This document shows positions 1-6,746 of a stretch of DNA of 8,131 nt, one piece after another; position 1 is the first letter of the stretch; each line of letters opens with the position of its first letter. Under the pieces are notes generated by a model. The model ran no database searches. It saw only the letters and a program-made list of their open reading frames with translations, and had not been told where the DNA came from. Origin of the DNA: Acidobacteriota bacterium (GTDB lineage: Bacteria > Acidobacteriota > Blastocatellia > Pyrinomonadales > Pyrinomonadaceae); contig QHXE01000027.1 of NCBI GenBank assembly GCA_003222835.1, positions 1 to 8,131 of the forward strand, read 5' to 3'. The position numbers and the translations under genes were made by a program.

Positions 1-1
1 A

Positions 2-109
2 ACGGCGGCGTCGATGGAACCAGAAGACCGGCGCGCCTGGCTGCCGCGCGTCCGCAAGATCACAGCCGATGGGCACACGAGCATTATTGCTGCTATCGAC
101 CGCCGCTAG
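2..109 (+). CDS. C-terminal end of an unidentified protein (partial)
   Basis: A reading frame is open from the left edge and ends with TAG at 107-109, giving about 35 residues with no stop. The tail is charged and basic (it contains EPEDRRAWLPRVRK and ends AAIDRR), which looks like a soluble cytoplasmic protein end. I do not recognise the family and assign no function. The gene begins outside the window. No terminator hairpin is evident after the stop. The frame is short enough to be open by chance, so confidence is low; the codon choice (GC-rich third positions) and the compact end are the main support. Confidence 0.35.
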   Translation, partial: TAASMEPEDRRAWLPRVRKITADGHTSIIAAIDRR

Positions 110-216
110 TGCCGAGCTCCAGCAATCAACGATTTGCCAAACACGTTCGCGCTAACGGCGACTCCAATAACGCGTTGGAGGAGCGCGGGCGGCGTCTTTT
201 TAAACTTGAATTACCG

Positions 217-240
217 AGTCGCTACCGCTCCCGCTACTGA
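217..240. repeat. Degenerate solo copy of the 6.6-kb inverted-repeat arm
   Basis: This stretch matches 6667-6690, in the right arm of the inverted repeat at 6565-6693, at 20 of 24 positions in the same orientation. The match includes an uninterrupted 13-base run (GTCGCTACCGCTC) and a shared CTGA end. No facing partner arm is visible nearby, so it looks like a decayed single unit of a dispersed repeat. It lies in the 199-base gap between the first partial gene and the broken gene at 309, about 90 bases before that gene's start. Nothing else recognisable was seen in that gap apart from the ribosome binding site. Confidence 0.55.
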
Positions 241-298
241 CTCGCTTATGATCGCAGCGCCCGGTGACTTCTGGCGTTGGGCACTCGACATTCACAAT

Positions 299-303
299 GG
301 AGG
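299..303 (+). promoter_or_regulatory. Shine-Dalgarno site for the broken gene at 309
   Basis: A full GGAGG lies five bases before the ATG at 309. It fixes the start there rather than at the upstream in-frame ATG at 264, and the ATG at 309 opens directly into a signal peptide. A strong intact ribosome binding site on a disrupted gene suggests that the disruption is recent. Confidence 0.7.
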
Positions 304-308
304 AACTC

Positions 309-976
309 ATGAGATTCGCGCAATCCGTAATTCTGCTTCTATTAGTCGCGTTAACCCCATTAGGCGCCGACACGGGTCCTAACGAAGACTCCTCTGCTCG
401 CACGCAGATTTCCCGGAGATTAACCGAAACTTCTGCCTCTGATGGCCCACAGGCAATGGCGCTCATCTTTCTGCCCCAACAGCAGGAGATTCAACTCGCT
501 TTGAGCGCAGGTCCCGAACACTTACGGCTTGAGGCTACCGTTTACGTCTTTGGAAAAAAGGGTTATGAAAAGATTCGCAGCGGCAAGAATGGATTTACTT
601 GCATGGTCAATCGCGATGGCAATCAAATCGGTGATAACGATCGCTGGCACAGCGAAAAACGGCGGATGAAATTAGGCAGGACGTTGACAGAGGATTTAGC
701 GAAGGCCGTTTCGTCAGTCCCCGAAAGACAGGGATCGCGTATATGCTCAGAGGCGACGTGCAATATGATCCAAAGACAATGGCAATCAGCAAGACTTTAT
801 TTCCGCCTCACTACATGATTTACGCGCCCGGCGTCACCAATGCAGACATTGGAATCAACATGGATGCATATAAGAGACATCCTTCATTGCCGCTTGTTTA
901 TGCGGGCTATTCGGGCGGAGCGCGCACCGCTTACATCATTGTGATGGCGACCGAAGACAAAGGCCATTTGCATTAA
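309..976 (+). pseudogene. Secreted hypothetical protein, disrupted by frameshift/deletion
   Basis: The ATG at 309 opens a signal peptide (residues 1 to about 19, MRFAQSVILLLLVAL...). This is followed by a domain containing ATVYVFGKKGYE and NGFTCMVNRD. That frame degenerates after about 625 and stops at 818. The second half of the same family continues in another frame, open from 638 to 976: ADEIRQDVDRGF, GRFVSPRKTGIAYMLRGD, then HYMIYAPGVTNADIG and a C-terminal AYIIVMATEDKGHLH. From memory, intact relatives have one continuous chain of roughly 240 residues, with a PTCxDAEG-like segment between the GFTC and EEI motifs. Here that segment is missing and the spacing is only about 20 codons, so an out-of-frame deletion near 620-650 is the simplest reading. 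The molecular function of the family is unknown to me; it looks periplasmic or exported. An assembly error is possible but would not easily explain the missing segment. Confidence 0.75.
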
Positions 977-1154
977 CTGTCCCTCCGTGCTCTCGAAAGC
1001 GCAAGAAGAAACTCAAGCGAAGAAGCTGAGGCTCTAACTTTGCCGCTTCGCCTCCACACACGATGAATTCGTCCATATTGCTGATTCCAGCGCGCGACCG
1101 TTTCAAACTCGACCTCAAATGCATCAAGACTTGACCTACAGAAATCTAGTCTCA

Positions 1155-2471
1155 TTAAGGCGCGACCAAATACAAATCTCGTCCCGCTCGCTCCACCACC
1201 AGCGTATCGGGATCGTGTTCGTAATCCTCGCGGCGAAACGCTCGATGGTCCATGAAACCCAAGTTCACGCGTTGACACGTGGCCTCATCAAGCGCTGATG
1301 CCATCGTGATGCGATAGCGAGGAATGACTCGGCCCGTTTCATCACGCTGTCCGGCATAAGAAACATGGGCCAGGTGGGCGGCGACCGCCAGATTCTTTTG
1401 CAACTCAGTTGACAGAGCTACCATTTCCCGCACGCGGTCGAGCGGCGCGTATCCGTACTTTTCGATCAATAAGCCATGCGTCTCGGAAATGGATCGGAGA
1501 TGGGGCGCGTAGATGATCAGTTCGCCACCCTCTTCGATAATTGCGCCGAGCTTGTAGCTCGCCTTGCCACCAACCCACAACTCGTCGTAATGCTCATCGA
1601 GCAACGCCACGACTCGCTTGTATTTGCGACCGGTATACTTGATGTGAACGTGCCGGCTGACTTCAGCGGCGCGGCGAAAGGCTTCGCGAAAATCGCCGAC
1701 GAATAAGGCGTGAGTGCGAAGCCGGTCATTGTCGTCTCGGGTCATGACCGAATTCAGCGAAATGATTTGCGCCGAAACAAAATCCGCGGCGGCTTCAATC
1801 ATGTGTCGCGTTGGCGTCTCGACACGGCCGATGACGTTTTCAATGCTGGCCAGAGCGCCAAGCCAATGCGTCGCGTGCGTGAGGTCCGGCCCCGCAACTC
1901 CGGGAAAGAAGTACTTCGCGCCGCCGGCGAAGCCTGCTACCTCGTGCGGAACGGTGGCGCTGAAGATCAAAACCGTATCGTAGACACCAGGGCTGAGCAG
2001 CCGATTGAGGTTCACCGAAATCGCGTCGTCGAGTAACCCGCCCGTTAGTTCGCGAACTCGTGCGGCGCTCAGCTCGCCGATGGTCACCAACTCTTCGGGC
2101 ACGTTCCATCGATGATCGTAAACTTGGCCCAACCCTGGCGCAGATTTTCCAGTAGCCAATCCAATCTTCGAAAACTTCTCGGCTTCGGTCATCGGCATGT
2201 GCGTGCCTTGCGCGACCAGGGCATCGAACTGCGCAATGTTGCGGGCTGCCAAAATCTCAGCGGCGAAGGGAAAGAGAACATCGGTATTGTCGTCGCGCGT
2301 TTTGTCGGGAATGATTGCCAGCACGCGCGCACCCGGCGCGATGCACATCAGCGCGTGCTCGAGAATGCCGCGCAACTCGTCGGGCGAGAGATCGAACTCG
2401 GGCGAACCTTTTCCTACGAATGAAGGTGCTGCTTGGCTACTCATCAGTGAATGTCGCGAGTGAGTTTCCAT
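1155..2471 (-). CDS. LarA-family nickel-pincer 2-hydroxyacid racemase/epimerase
   Basis: This 438-residue protein belongs to the lactate racemase LarA (DUF2088) superfamily. These cytoplasmic enzymes invert the alpha-carbon of 2-hydroxyacids using the nickel-pincer nucleotide cofactor. The key residues appear in order with the spacing known from Lactobacillus plantarum LarA. PDKTR gives D56 and R59 (LarA D72/R75), and GTHMPMT gives H91 (H108). VPHEVAGFAGGAKYFFPG gives H176 and the cofactor-attaching lysine K186 (H174/K184), and HATHW gives H202 (H200). K307, in KASYKLGA, may match the substrate-binding lysine. Characterised relatives act on lactate, malate, phenyllactate, 2-hydroxyglutarate or gluconate, so a substrate cannot be assigned. 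Cofactor-synthesis genes larB, larC and larE are not in the window and must lie elsewhere if the enzyme is active. The start is uncertain: neither the ATG at 2471 nor Met10 (2444) has a clear ribosome binding site, and Met10 would give a length close to the LarA family's (about 424). The gene is divergent from the TonB receptor. Confidence 0.88.
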   Translation of the reverse strand: METHSRHSLMSSQAAPSFVGKGSPEFDLSPDELRGILEHALMCIAPGARVLAIIPDKTRDDNTDVLFPFAAEILAARNIAQFDALVAQGTHMPMTEAEKFSKIGLATGKSAPGLGQVYDHRWNVPEELVTIGELSAARVRELTGGLLDDAISVNLNRLLSPGVYDTVLIFSATVPHEVAGFAGGAKYFFPGVAGPDLTHATHWLGALASIENVIGRVETPTRHMIEAAADFVSAQIISLNSVMTRDDNDRLRTHALFVGDFREAFRRAAEVSRHVHIKYTGRKYKRVVALLDEHYDELWVGGKASYKLGAIIEEGGELIIYAPHLRSISETHGLLIEKYGYAPLDRVREMVALSTELQKNLAVAAHLAHVSYAGQRDETGRVIPRYRITMASALDEATCQRVNLGFMDHRAFRREDYEHDPDTLVVERAGRDLYLVAP

Positions 2472-2518
2472 TGAAACACTTTACGATCTGAAATTGCTAG
2501 GAATCTGTCGGAAAAAAA

Positions 2519-2647
2519 GCCGCGTAGCGGCGAAATGTTTATAGGTCGCGCGCGCATCCGTTTCGTTATCTGCCGAATTTCGCTCAATTCGGAAGAGTGT
2601 GAAATCGAGAGCGCATCTCCTCTATAAACATCTCGTACCTACGGCAC
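2519..2647. repeat. 129-base imperfect palindromic element with paired hairpins
   Basis: The layers share one axis near 2583. The outermost is a perfect hairpin GCCGC-GTA-GCGGC (2519-2531), facing a different-sequence hairpin GTACC-TAC-GGCAC (2635-2647, four of five pairs). Inside them are a conserved ATGTTTATAG (2535-2544) and its exact complement CTATAAACAT (2622-2631). At the centre is a 7-bp perfect hairpin, CCGAATT/AATTCGG (2573-2592, six-base loop). Short GCGC/GCGC and TTTC/GAAA pairings fall between. Outer stem sequences differ but pairing and the GTA/TAC loop are kept, which suggests selection on structure or a mobile repeat with variable stems. It contains no credible coding sequence. 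It may be a REP- or MITE-like dispersed element, and it lies in the divergent intergenic region. Confidence 0.6.
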
Positions 2648-2681
2648 TCTTTCCGGATGGAGACGTTCTCAATTTTCATAG

Positions 2682-2692
2682 AGGTCATACCA
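2682..2692. promoter_or_regulatory. Operator-like site 1 (AGGTCATACCA)
   Basis: The site has GGT and ACC half-sites separated by three bases and matches TNGTNNNACNA, the general FadR-subfamily GntR operator form, except at its first base. The 15-base stretch 2683-2697 matches 2829-2843 at 14 positions, including the ACTCG that follows the palindrome. It lies about 190 bases upstream of the receptor start. No GntR-type regulator is encoded in the window, so the binding protein is inferred only. Confidence 0.4.
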
Positions 2693-2779
2693 ACTCGGCT
2701 TATCCGCGCCTCACAGCCTTCAGGTTGTCATCCCAGTTTTCATCGTGTTTGCACAGGTATGAATACTTAAAATGCAAAC

Positions 2780-2807
2780 TTGACGGGCGTGGCGCTGAGG
2801 TGATAAA
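2780..2807 (+). promoter_or_regulatory. Candidate sigma70-type promoter for the TonB receptor
   Basis: TTGACG (2780-2785, five of six to the -35 consensus) is followed after 16 bases by GATAAA (2802-2807, four of six to the -10 consensus). It would place transcription initiation around 2814, just before operator-like site 2, leaving a leader of about 60 bases. The spacing is a little short and the -10 is weak, so this is a suggestion only. Confidence 0.25.
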
Positions 2808-2827
2808 AAGTTCAGCATTCCTTCGAG

Positions 2828-2838
2828 TGGTCAGACCA
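2828..2838. promoter_or_regulatory. Operator-like site 2 (TGGTCAGACCA)
   Basis: This is a perfect 5+1+5 palindrome that fully matches TNGTNNNACNA, the operator form known for FadR-subfamily GntR regulators such as LldR; uronate regulators of that subfamily use similar TGGT...ACCA sites. It lies 38 bases before the receptor start codon and just downstream of the candidate promoter, a position suited to repression. Its centre is 146 bp from the centre of site 1, close to a whole number of helical turns, so both sites could face the same side of the DNA. The identity of the regulator is inferred. Confidence 0.5.
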
Positions 2839-2861
2839 ACTCGTTAGATCGTCGCAGCTGG

Positions 2862-2867
2862 AAAGGA
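2862..2867 (+). promoter_or_regulatory. Shine-Dalgarno site for the TonB receptor
   Basis: AAAGGA (2862-2867) lies eight bases before the ATG at 2876. It supports that start, which opens directly into a signal peptide. Confidence 0.6.
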
Positions 2868-2875
2868 TTTACAAG

Positions 2876-5800
2876 ATGCTTCAGAATAACTTTCTTCGTG
2901 GTGCGAGCGCCGCGGTTTTACTTGTCCTCATTTGCATCATCGGCAGCGCCCAGGAGTTCCGCGGTTCGATTACCGGGAAGGTAACTGATCCGAATGGCGC
3001 AATCATACCTGGCGCGAGCGTCACCATCAAAAACGTTGACACGAACGTCCAGGCGACCGCGAACACCAACGACGAAGGCAGCTACGAATTTCGTTTACTG
3101 CTGCCGGGCAAATACACTCTGGCCGTGACTGCGCAAGGTTTCAGCGCCACGACGCGCGAAGGCATAGAGATCCGCGTCGCCGACAAGTTGACGCTGGATG
3201 TGTCGATGCAAGCAGCCGGCGTAACCGGAATGGTGACGGTTGTTTCGACGCCTGCTTTGGAAACCGGATCTGTCAGTACGGGAACCTCAATCGAAAGAAG
3301 ACAGATTGCTGAGTTGCCGTTGACGGAAGGAACTGCTTATCAACTAGCGACGCTGGCGCCGGGCATTGCTTACACCGGCAATCCTCTGTTCACGGGGCCA
3401 ACTTCGAATGGCAATCTGACTGCGTTTCGCTCCAATGGGGGCACTGGATCAAATCAGATTACTTTGGACGGCTCGCCCAACTACGCGTTCGACGGGGGCG
3501 TCGGTTTCTCACCGCCCTCGGATGCAGTGCAGGAGTTCAAGGTTCAAACGAACACCTTTGACGCGCAAGACGGTTATACCGCGAGCGCAACCGTGAACGT
3601 CGCGGTCAAGAGTGGCACCAACGATCTGCATGGCTCGGTCTGGTACTTCAACCGCGACCGCAGCCGCACCGCGAACAACTTCTTCTCGAACAGAGCCGGA
3701 CAGGGGCGACCGATCAGGACCTACCATCGCTTTGGCGGCGTACTAAGTGGCCCAGTCCGAATACCGAAGGTCTATAACGGACGCGATAAGACTTTCTTTC
3801 TCGTTTCCTACGAGCGGCTAAAGGACAACGTCGCGGAGCCGCAGCTCTTCACCGTGCCGACTCAAGCAATGAGAAACGGTGATTTCTCCGCCTTGATTGT
3901 TGACCGTACTAACGTCAACGCTTCGGGAAACACAATTATCTTCAATCCTTTTTCGGGAACGGTAAGTGGCAGCAATGTGGTTCGCACTTCGTTTGGCTGT
4001 CCTACGTCAGGCGCGGTTCCTGCTGCTTGCAATATCATCCCAACCAGCCTGTTCAATCCGGTGGCTGCGGCGCTGGTTAAGTATTATCCCTTGCCGAATG
4101 TTTCGGGAATCGCGAATGGCACGCAGAACAACTTCTTCTCGAATCAAATTCGGCATGAGAATTACCGGGCCTGGCTGATGCGCATCGATCATAGGATCAG
4201 CGCCAAGCAATCGATCTTCGGAAAGTACTATCACAGCTTTAATCCGGAGGATCGGCAGGATTGGGCCGGCGTGGTAAACAACTTTCCCATCACCCAAGGT
4301 TTTGAAAATCGAACCAACGACGGCGGTAACCTTGACTATACAAACACGTTGTCGAACACGAGGATTCTGGATGTTCGCGTCAGCTTTAACAGGTTCGCAC
4401 AAGAAAGAAGACCGGCCGCGCTCTTCGATCCGGCGCAATTAGGTTTTGCTGCCGCATCGCTTCCTGCTTTCCGTGGCTATCAATACATTCCGCGCATCAT
4501 GATCAGAAATCTGGATGCGACGCGGCCGATCCGCTCTACTCTCGGCGCAACGCGATCAGATTGGAACATGGGCCGGCTGCGGCCGTTCATGATGGGTTCG
4601 ATTCAGCCTACGATGACTCAGATTTTTGGAAACCACACCATGCGGTTTGGATACGATCTGCGCATCTTGCGAGAGAATTTCACCAGCAATGGTTATCAGG
4701 GCGGTCAATTCTTCTTCGATGGCACGTTTACCGCTCCCGCTTCAAATTCCTCAAGTACGCTGAGGAACGCCTTCGGTCGTGACATAGCAGCATTTCTTCT
4801 TGGCATACCGACAACCGGTTCCGGTTCGAACGCCAGCCAGATCGATAATCCCATCAATTACTCCGTGCAGAATCTTTATCATGGCGTGTTCTTTCAAGAT
4901 GATTGGCGCGTATCGCAAAAACTGACATTGAATATGGGGCTGCGTTATGAATTGGAAACAGGGCTCACTGAGCGTTACAACCGCATCATGCGCGGCTTCG
5001 ACCTAACCACGCCCAGCCCGATCGAAGCGGCGGTGCGATCTGCATTCACGACCGCCTACAATGCTAACCCAGCCAATTTCCTGGTTACTCCGGATCAGTT
5101 TCACGTGCTTGGGGGCTACATCTTCGCGGACAATAACAACAGAGCGGTTTGGAATGCTGATAAGGGCAACGTACAACCGCGTCTCGGTATTGCTTATCAG
5201 TTGACCGAGAAGACTGTCCTGCGCGCGGGGTTCGGAATTTTTATGGCCCCATATCAGATCGAGACGCCTCAGCAGGTAGGCTTTTCGGGCACTACGCCTT
5301 TTGTGCCGAGCAACGATAACGGTCGCACCTTCGTCGCGACTCTCACCAATCCTTTTCCAAGTGGCGTGAGCAACCTGCAAGCGTCTCCAGGTTCGAGTCT
5401 CGGTTTGCTGACCGGCATCGGGAATGACGTAGCTGCTTCGGATGCTCCCATCATCGCGATCGATCGCAAGAACTCGAGGTTCTCGCGGCTGGTCTTCGGT
5501 ATCCAGCGAGAGCTGCCGGGACATTTTATAGTCGAGGCCAATTACGTTTCAGCGTGGGGTTACGACCTGGCCGTCAGCAAGAATCTGAACTTTGTCCCGC
5601 GTCAGTTTTTAGCCGATCCGCGCAGCGCCACCGATCTACTGACGGCGACGACGCTGGATAACGCCGCCAACACTTTGCTTTCCGCGACGTTCACCAACCC
5701 ATTTAGAAATCTGGTGCCTGGAGGCAGTCCCTTTAACACTAATTCAACCATCACTCGGGCGCAGTCCACGCTCGTCTTCCCACAGTTCAACAATCTCTGG

Positions 5801-6559
5801 ATCCAGCAATATAACGGGACCAATAAATACGACGCATTGCAGGTGCAGGCGCAACAGCGATTCTCGAAGTCGCTTACCATGACGACTTCCTATACTTACT
5901 CGCGTCTGCGCGAAAAAACGAGTTATCTAAACCCTTCGGATGCGCAGTTGGAGGATCGAATTTCTCCGGCGGATCGTCCGCATCGCTTCACTTTTGCGGG
6001 TGTCTATGAATTGCCTGTTGGTCGTGGCCTGCAATTCGGCAAAGACATGAACCGCTTTCTCGATCTCTTCATCGGCGGTTGGCAGCTTAACGGTACCTAC
6101 GAGTGGCAGAGCGGCGAACCTTTCCTGCTTACTGCCGCCAATTTGTTTTATGCGGGTGACGTCACGAAGTTGAAGAGCCGTCTCGGACAGGGTGATGGCC
6201 AGGGCGGAAAATACGGGATCGATCGGCCGGCATTTGATGTGGCCGGCTTCATCGCGCTCAGTAGTTTCAGTTTGCGCAGCGTGCCGACGACGCTCTCCAA
6301 CTTGCGCAATCAGCCCTATTCGGTCGCCAATCTTTCAATCACCAAGAACTTCAAACTCGGCGAGAAGAAGCGACTGCAAGTTCGCGGCGAAGCGCTGAAC
6401 GCTTTTAATCATCCCTACTTCGGGAACGGGATGGGGCTCAATCCCGGGAGTTCGAGCACGGTAACTGCGACGTTCGCTCCTCAAGCGTCGTTCGGTGTGG
6501 TGACAACCCAACGAAATAACCCTCGCGACATTCAGCTAGGAGTGAAGTTTGTGTTCTAG
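2876..6559 (+). CDS. Oar-like TonB-dependent outer-membrane receptor
   Basis: This 1227-residue protein is a TonB-dependent receptor of the long Oar-like type typical of Acidobacteriota. A signal peptide (residues 1 to about 26, ending IIGSAQ) targets it for export. Residues about 28-112 form a carboxypeptidase-regulatory-like beta-sandwich (GSITGKVTDPNGAIIPGASV, then GSYEFRLLLPGKYTL). Residues about 125-255 are plug-like (RRQIAELPL, ITLDGSPNY, AVQEFKVQTN, VAVKSGTNDLHGSVW). The rest is a large beta-barrel ending DIQLGVKFVF, with the C-terminal phenylalanine expected for outer-membrane assembly. Barrel landmarks include FFQDDWRVSQKLTLNMGLRYE (split by family-typical turns) and ADRPHRFTFAGVYELP. 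I see no clear TonB box. The substrate cannot be read from sequence; the GH28 enzyme next door suggests pectic oligosaccharides. Two operator-like sites precede the gene and an inverted repeat starts five bases after its stop. It appears intact. Confidence 0.92.
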   Translation: MLQNNFLRGASAAVLLVLICIIGSAQEFRGSITGKVTDPNGAIIPGASVTIKNVDTNVQATANTNDEGSYEFRLLLPGKYTLAVTAQGFSATTREGIEIRVADKLTLDVSMQAAGVTGMVTVVSTPALETGSVSTGTSIERRQIAELPLTEGTAYQLATLAPGIAYTGNPLFTGPTSNGNLTAFRSNGGTGSNQITLDGSPNYAFDGGVGFSPPSDAVQEFKVQTNTFDAQDGYTASATVNVAVKSGTNDLHGSVWYFNRDRSRTANNFFSNRAGQGRPIRTYHRFGGVLSGPVRIPKVYNGRDKTFFLVSYERLKDNVAEPQLFTVPTQAMRNGDFSALIVDRTNVNASGNTIIFNPFSGTVSGSNVVRTSFGCPTSGAVPAACNIIPTSLFNPVAAALVKYYPLPNVSGIANGTQNNFFSNQIRHENYRAWLMRIDHRISAKQSIFGKYYHSFNPEDRQDWAGVVNNFPITQGFENRTNDGGNLDYTNTLSNTRILDVRVSFNRFAQERRPAALFDPAQLGFAAASLPAFRGYQYIPRIMIRNLDATRPIRSTLGATRSDWNMGRLRPFMMGSIQPTMTQIFGNHTMRFGYDLRILRENFTSNGYQGGQFFFDGTFTAPASNSSSTLRNAFGRDIAAFLLGIPTTGSGSNASQIDNPINYSVQNLYHGVFFQDDWRVSQKLTLNMGLRYELETGLTERYNRIMRGFDLTTPSPIEAAVRSAFTTAYNANPANFLVTPDQFHVLGGYIFADNNNRAVWNADKGNVQPRLGIAYQLTEKTVLRAGFGIFMAPYQIETPQQVGFSGTTPFVPSNDNGRTFVATLTNPFPSGVSNLQASPGSSLGLLTGIGNDVAASDAPIIAIDRKNSRFSRLVFGIQRELPGHFIVEANYVSAWGYDLAVSKNLNFVPRQFLADPRSATDLLTATTLDNAANTLLSATFTNPFRNLVPGGSPFNTNSTITRAQSTLVFPQFNNLWIQQYNGTNKYDALQVQAQQRFSKSLTMTTSYTYSRLREKTSYLNPSDAQLEDRISPADRPHRFTFAGVYELPVGRGLQFGKDMNRFLDLFIGGWQLNGTYEWQSGEPFLLTAANLFYAGDVTKLKSRLGQGDGQGGKYGIDRPAFDVAGFIALSSFSLRSVPTTLSNLRNQPYSVANLSITKNFKLGEKKRLQVRGEALNAFNHPYFGNGMGLNPGSSSTVTATFAPQASFGVVTTQRNNPRDIQLGVKFVF

Positions 6560-6564
6560 GAGTT

Positions 6565-6693
6565 GTTTCAGAACCGCGAGCGGTAGCGACCGGATCATAC
6601 AATGCATATTTGATTAAACCATGAACCGATTTGCGCGCGGTTCTTTCGGAGTGGGCTTTATGATCCGGTCGCTACCGCTCGCGGTTCTGAAAC
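6565..6693. repeat. Perfect 35-base inverted repeat (REP/MITE-like)
   Basis: The left arm (6565-6599) and right arm (6659-6693) are exact reverse complements over 35 bases, separated by a 59-base centre. Each arm carries overlapping smaller hairpins: ACCGC-GA-GCGGT (6573-6584) and CGGT-AGCG-ACCG (6581-6592) in the left arm. The centre contains another hairpin, GAACCG/CGGTTC (6623-6643), which repeats part of the arm sequence (CGCGGTTCT). It starts five bases after the receptor stop and ends before the GH28 gene, so its transcript could fold into a strong stem-loop that ends or protects the upstream message. There is no U-tract, so it is not a standard terminator. No target duplication is visible. 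The degenerate copy at 217-240 shows that the unit is dispersed. Confidence 0.85.
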
Positions 6694-6746
6694 GATCTTG
6701 ATTAAGTTGATCTCTACTCAAGCCATTGACTAAGAGAATCGCGAAG

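Noticed and set aside
264..308. Earlier ATG at 264 as the start of the broken secreted-protein gene
   Set aside because: It would place 15 extra residues before the signal peptide and ignore the GGAGG exactly positioned for the ATG at 309.
1017..1054. Short inverted repeats (GCGAAG/CTTCGC and GAGGC/GCCTC) as a terminator for the larA-like gene
   Set aside because: The two stems conflict, are only 5-6 bp, and no U-tract follows on either strand.
2599..2847. An 82-codon plus-strand open frame in the divergent intergenic region
   Set aside because: It overlaps the palindromic element and both operator-like sites, has no ribosome binding site, and its product shows no recognisable domain or signal.
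4007..4438. A 143-codon antisense open frame within the TonB receptor gene
   Set aside because: Same situation: it is fully covered by an intact conserved gene on the other strand and has no start signal.
5003..5524. A 173-codon antisense open frame within the TonB receptor gene
   Set aside because: It lies wholly opposite a clear barrel-coding region, is rich in arginine and serine as expected of a shadow frame, and resembles no family.
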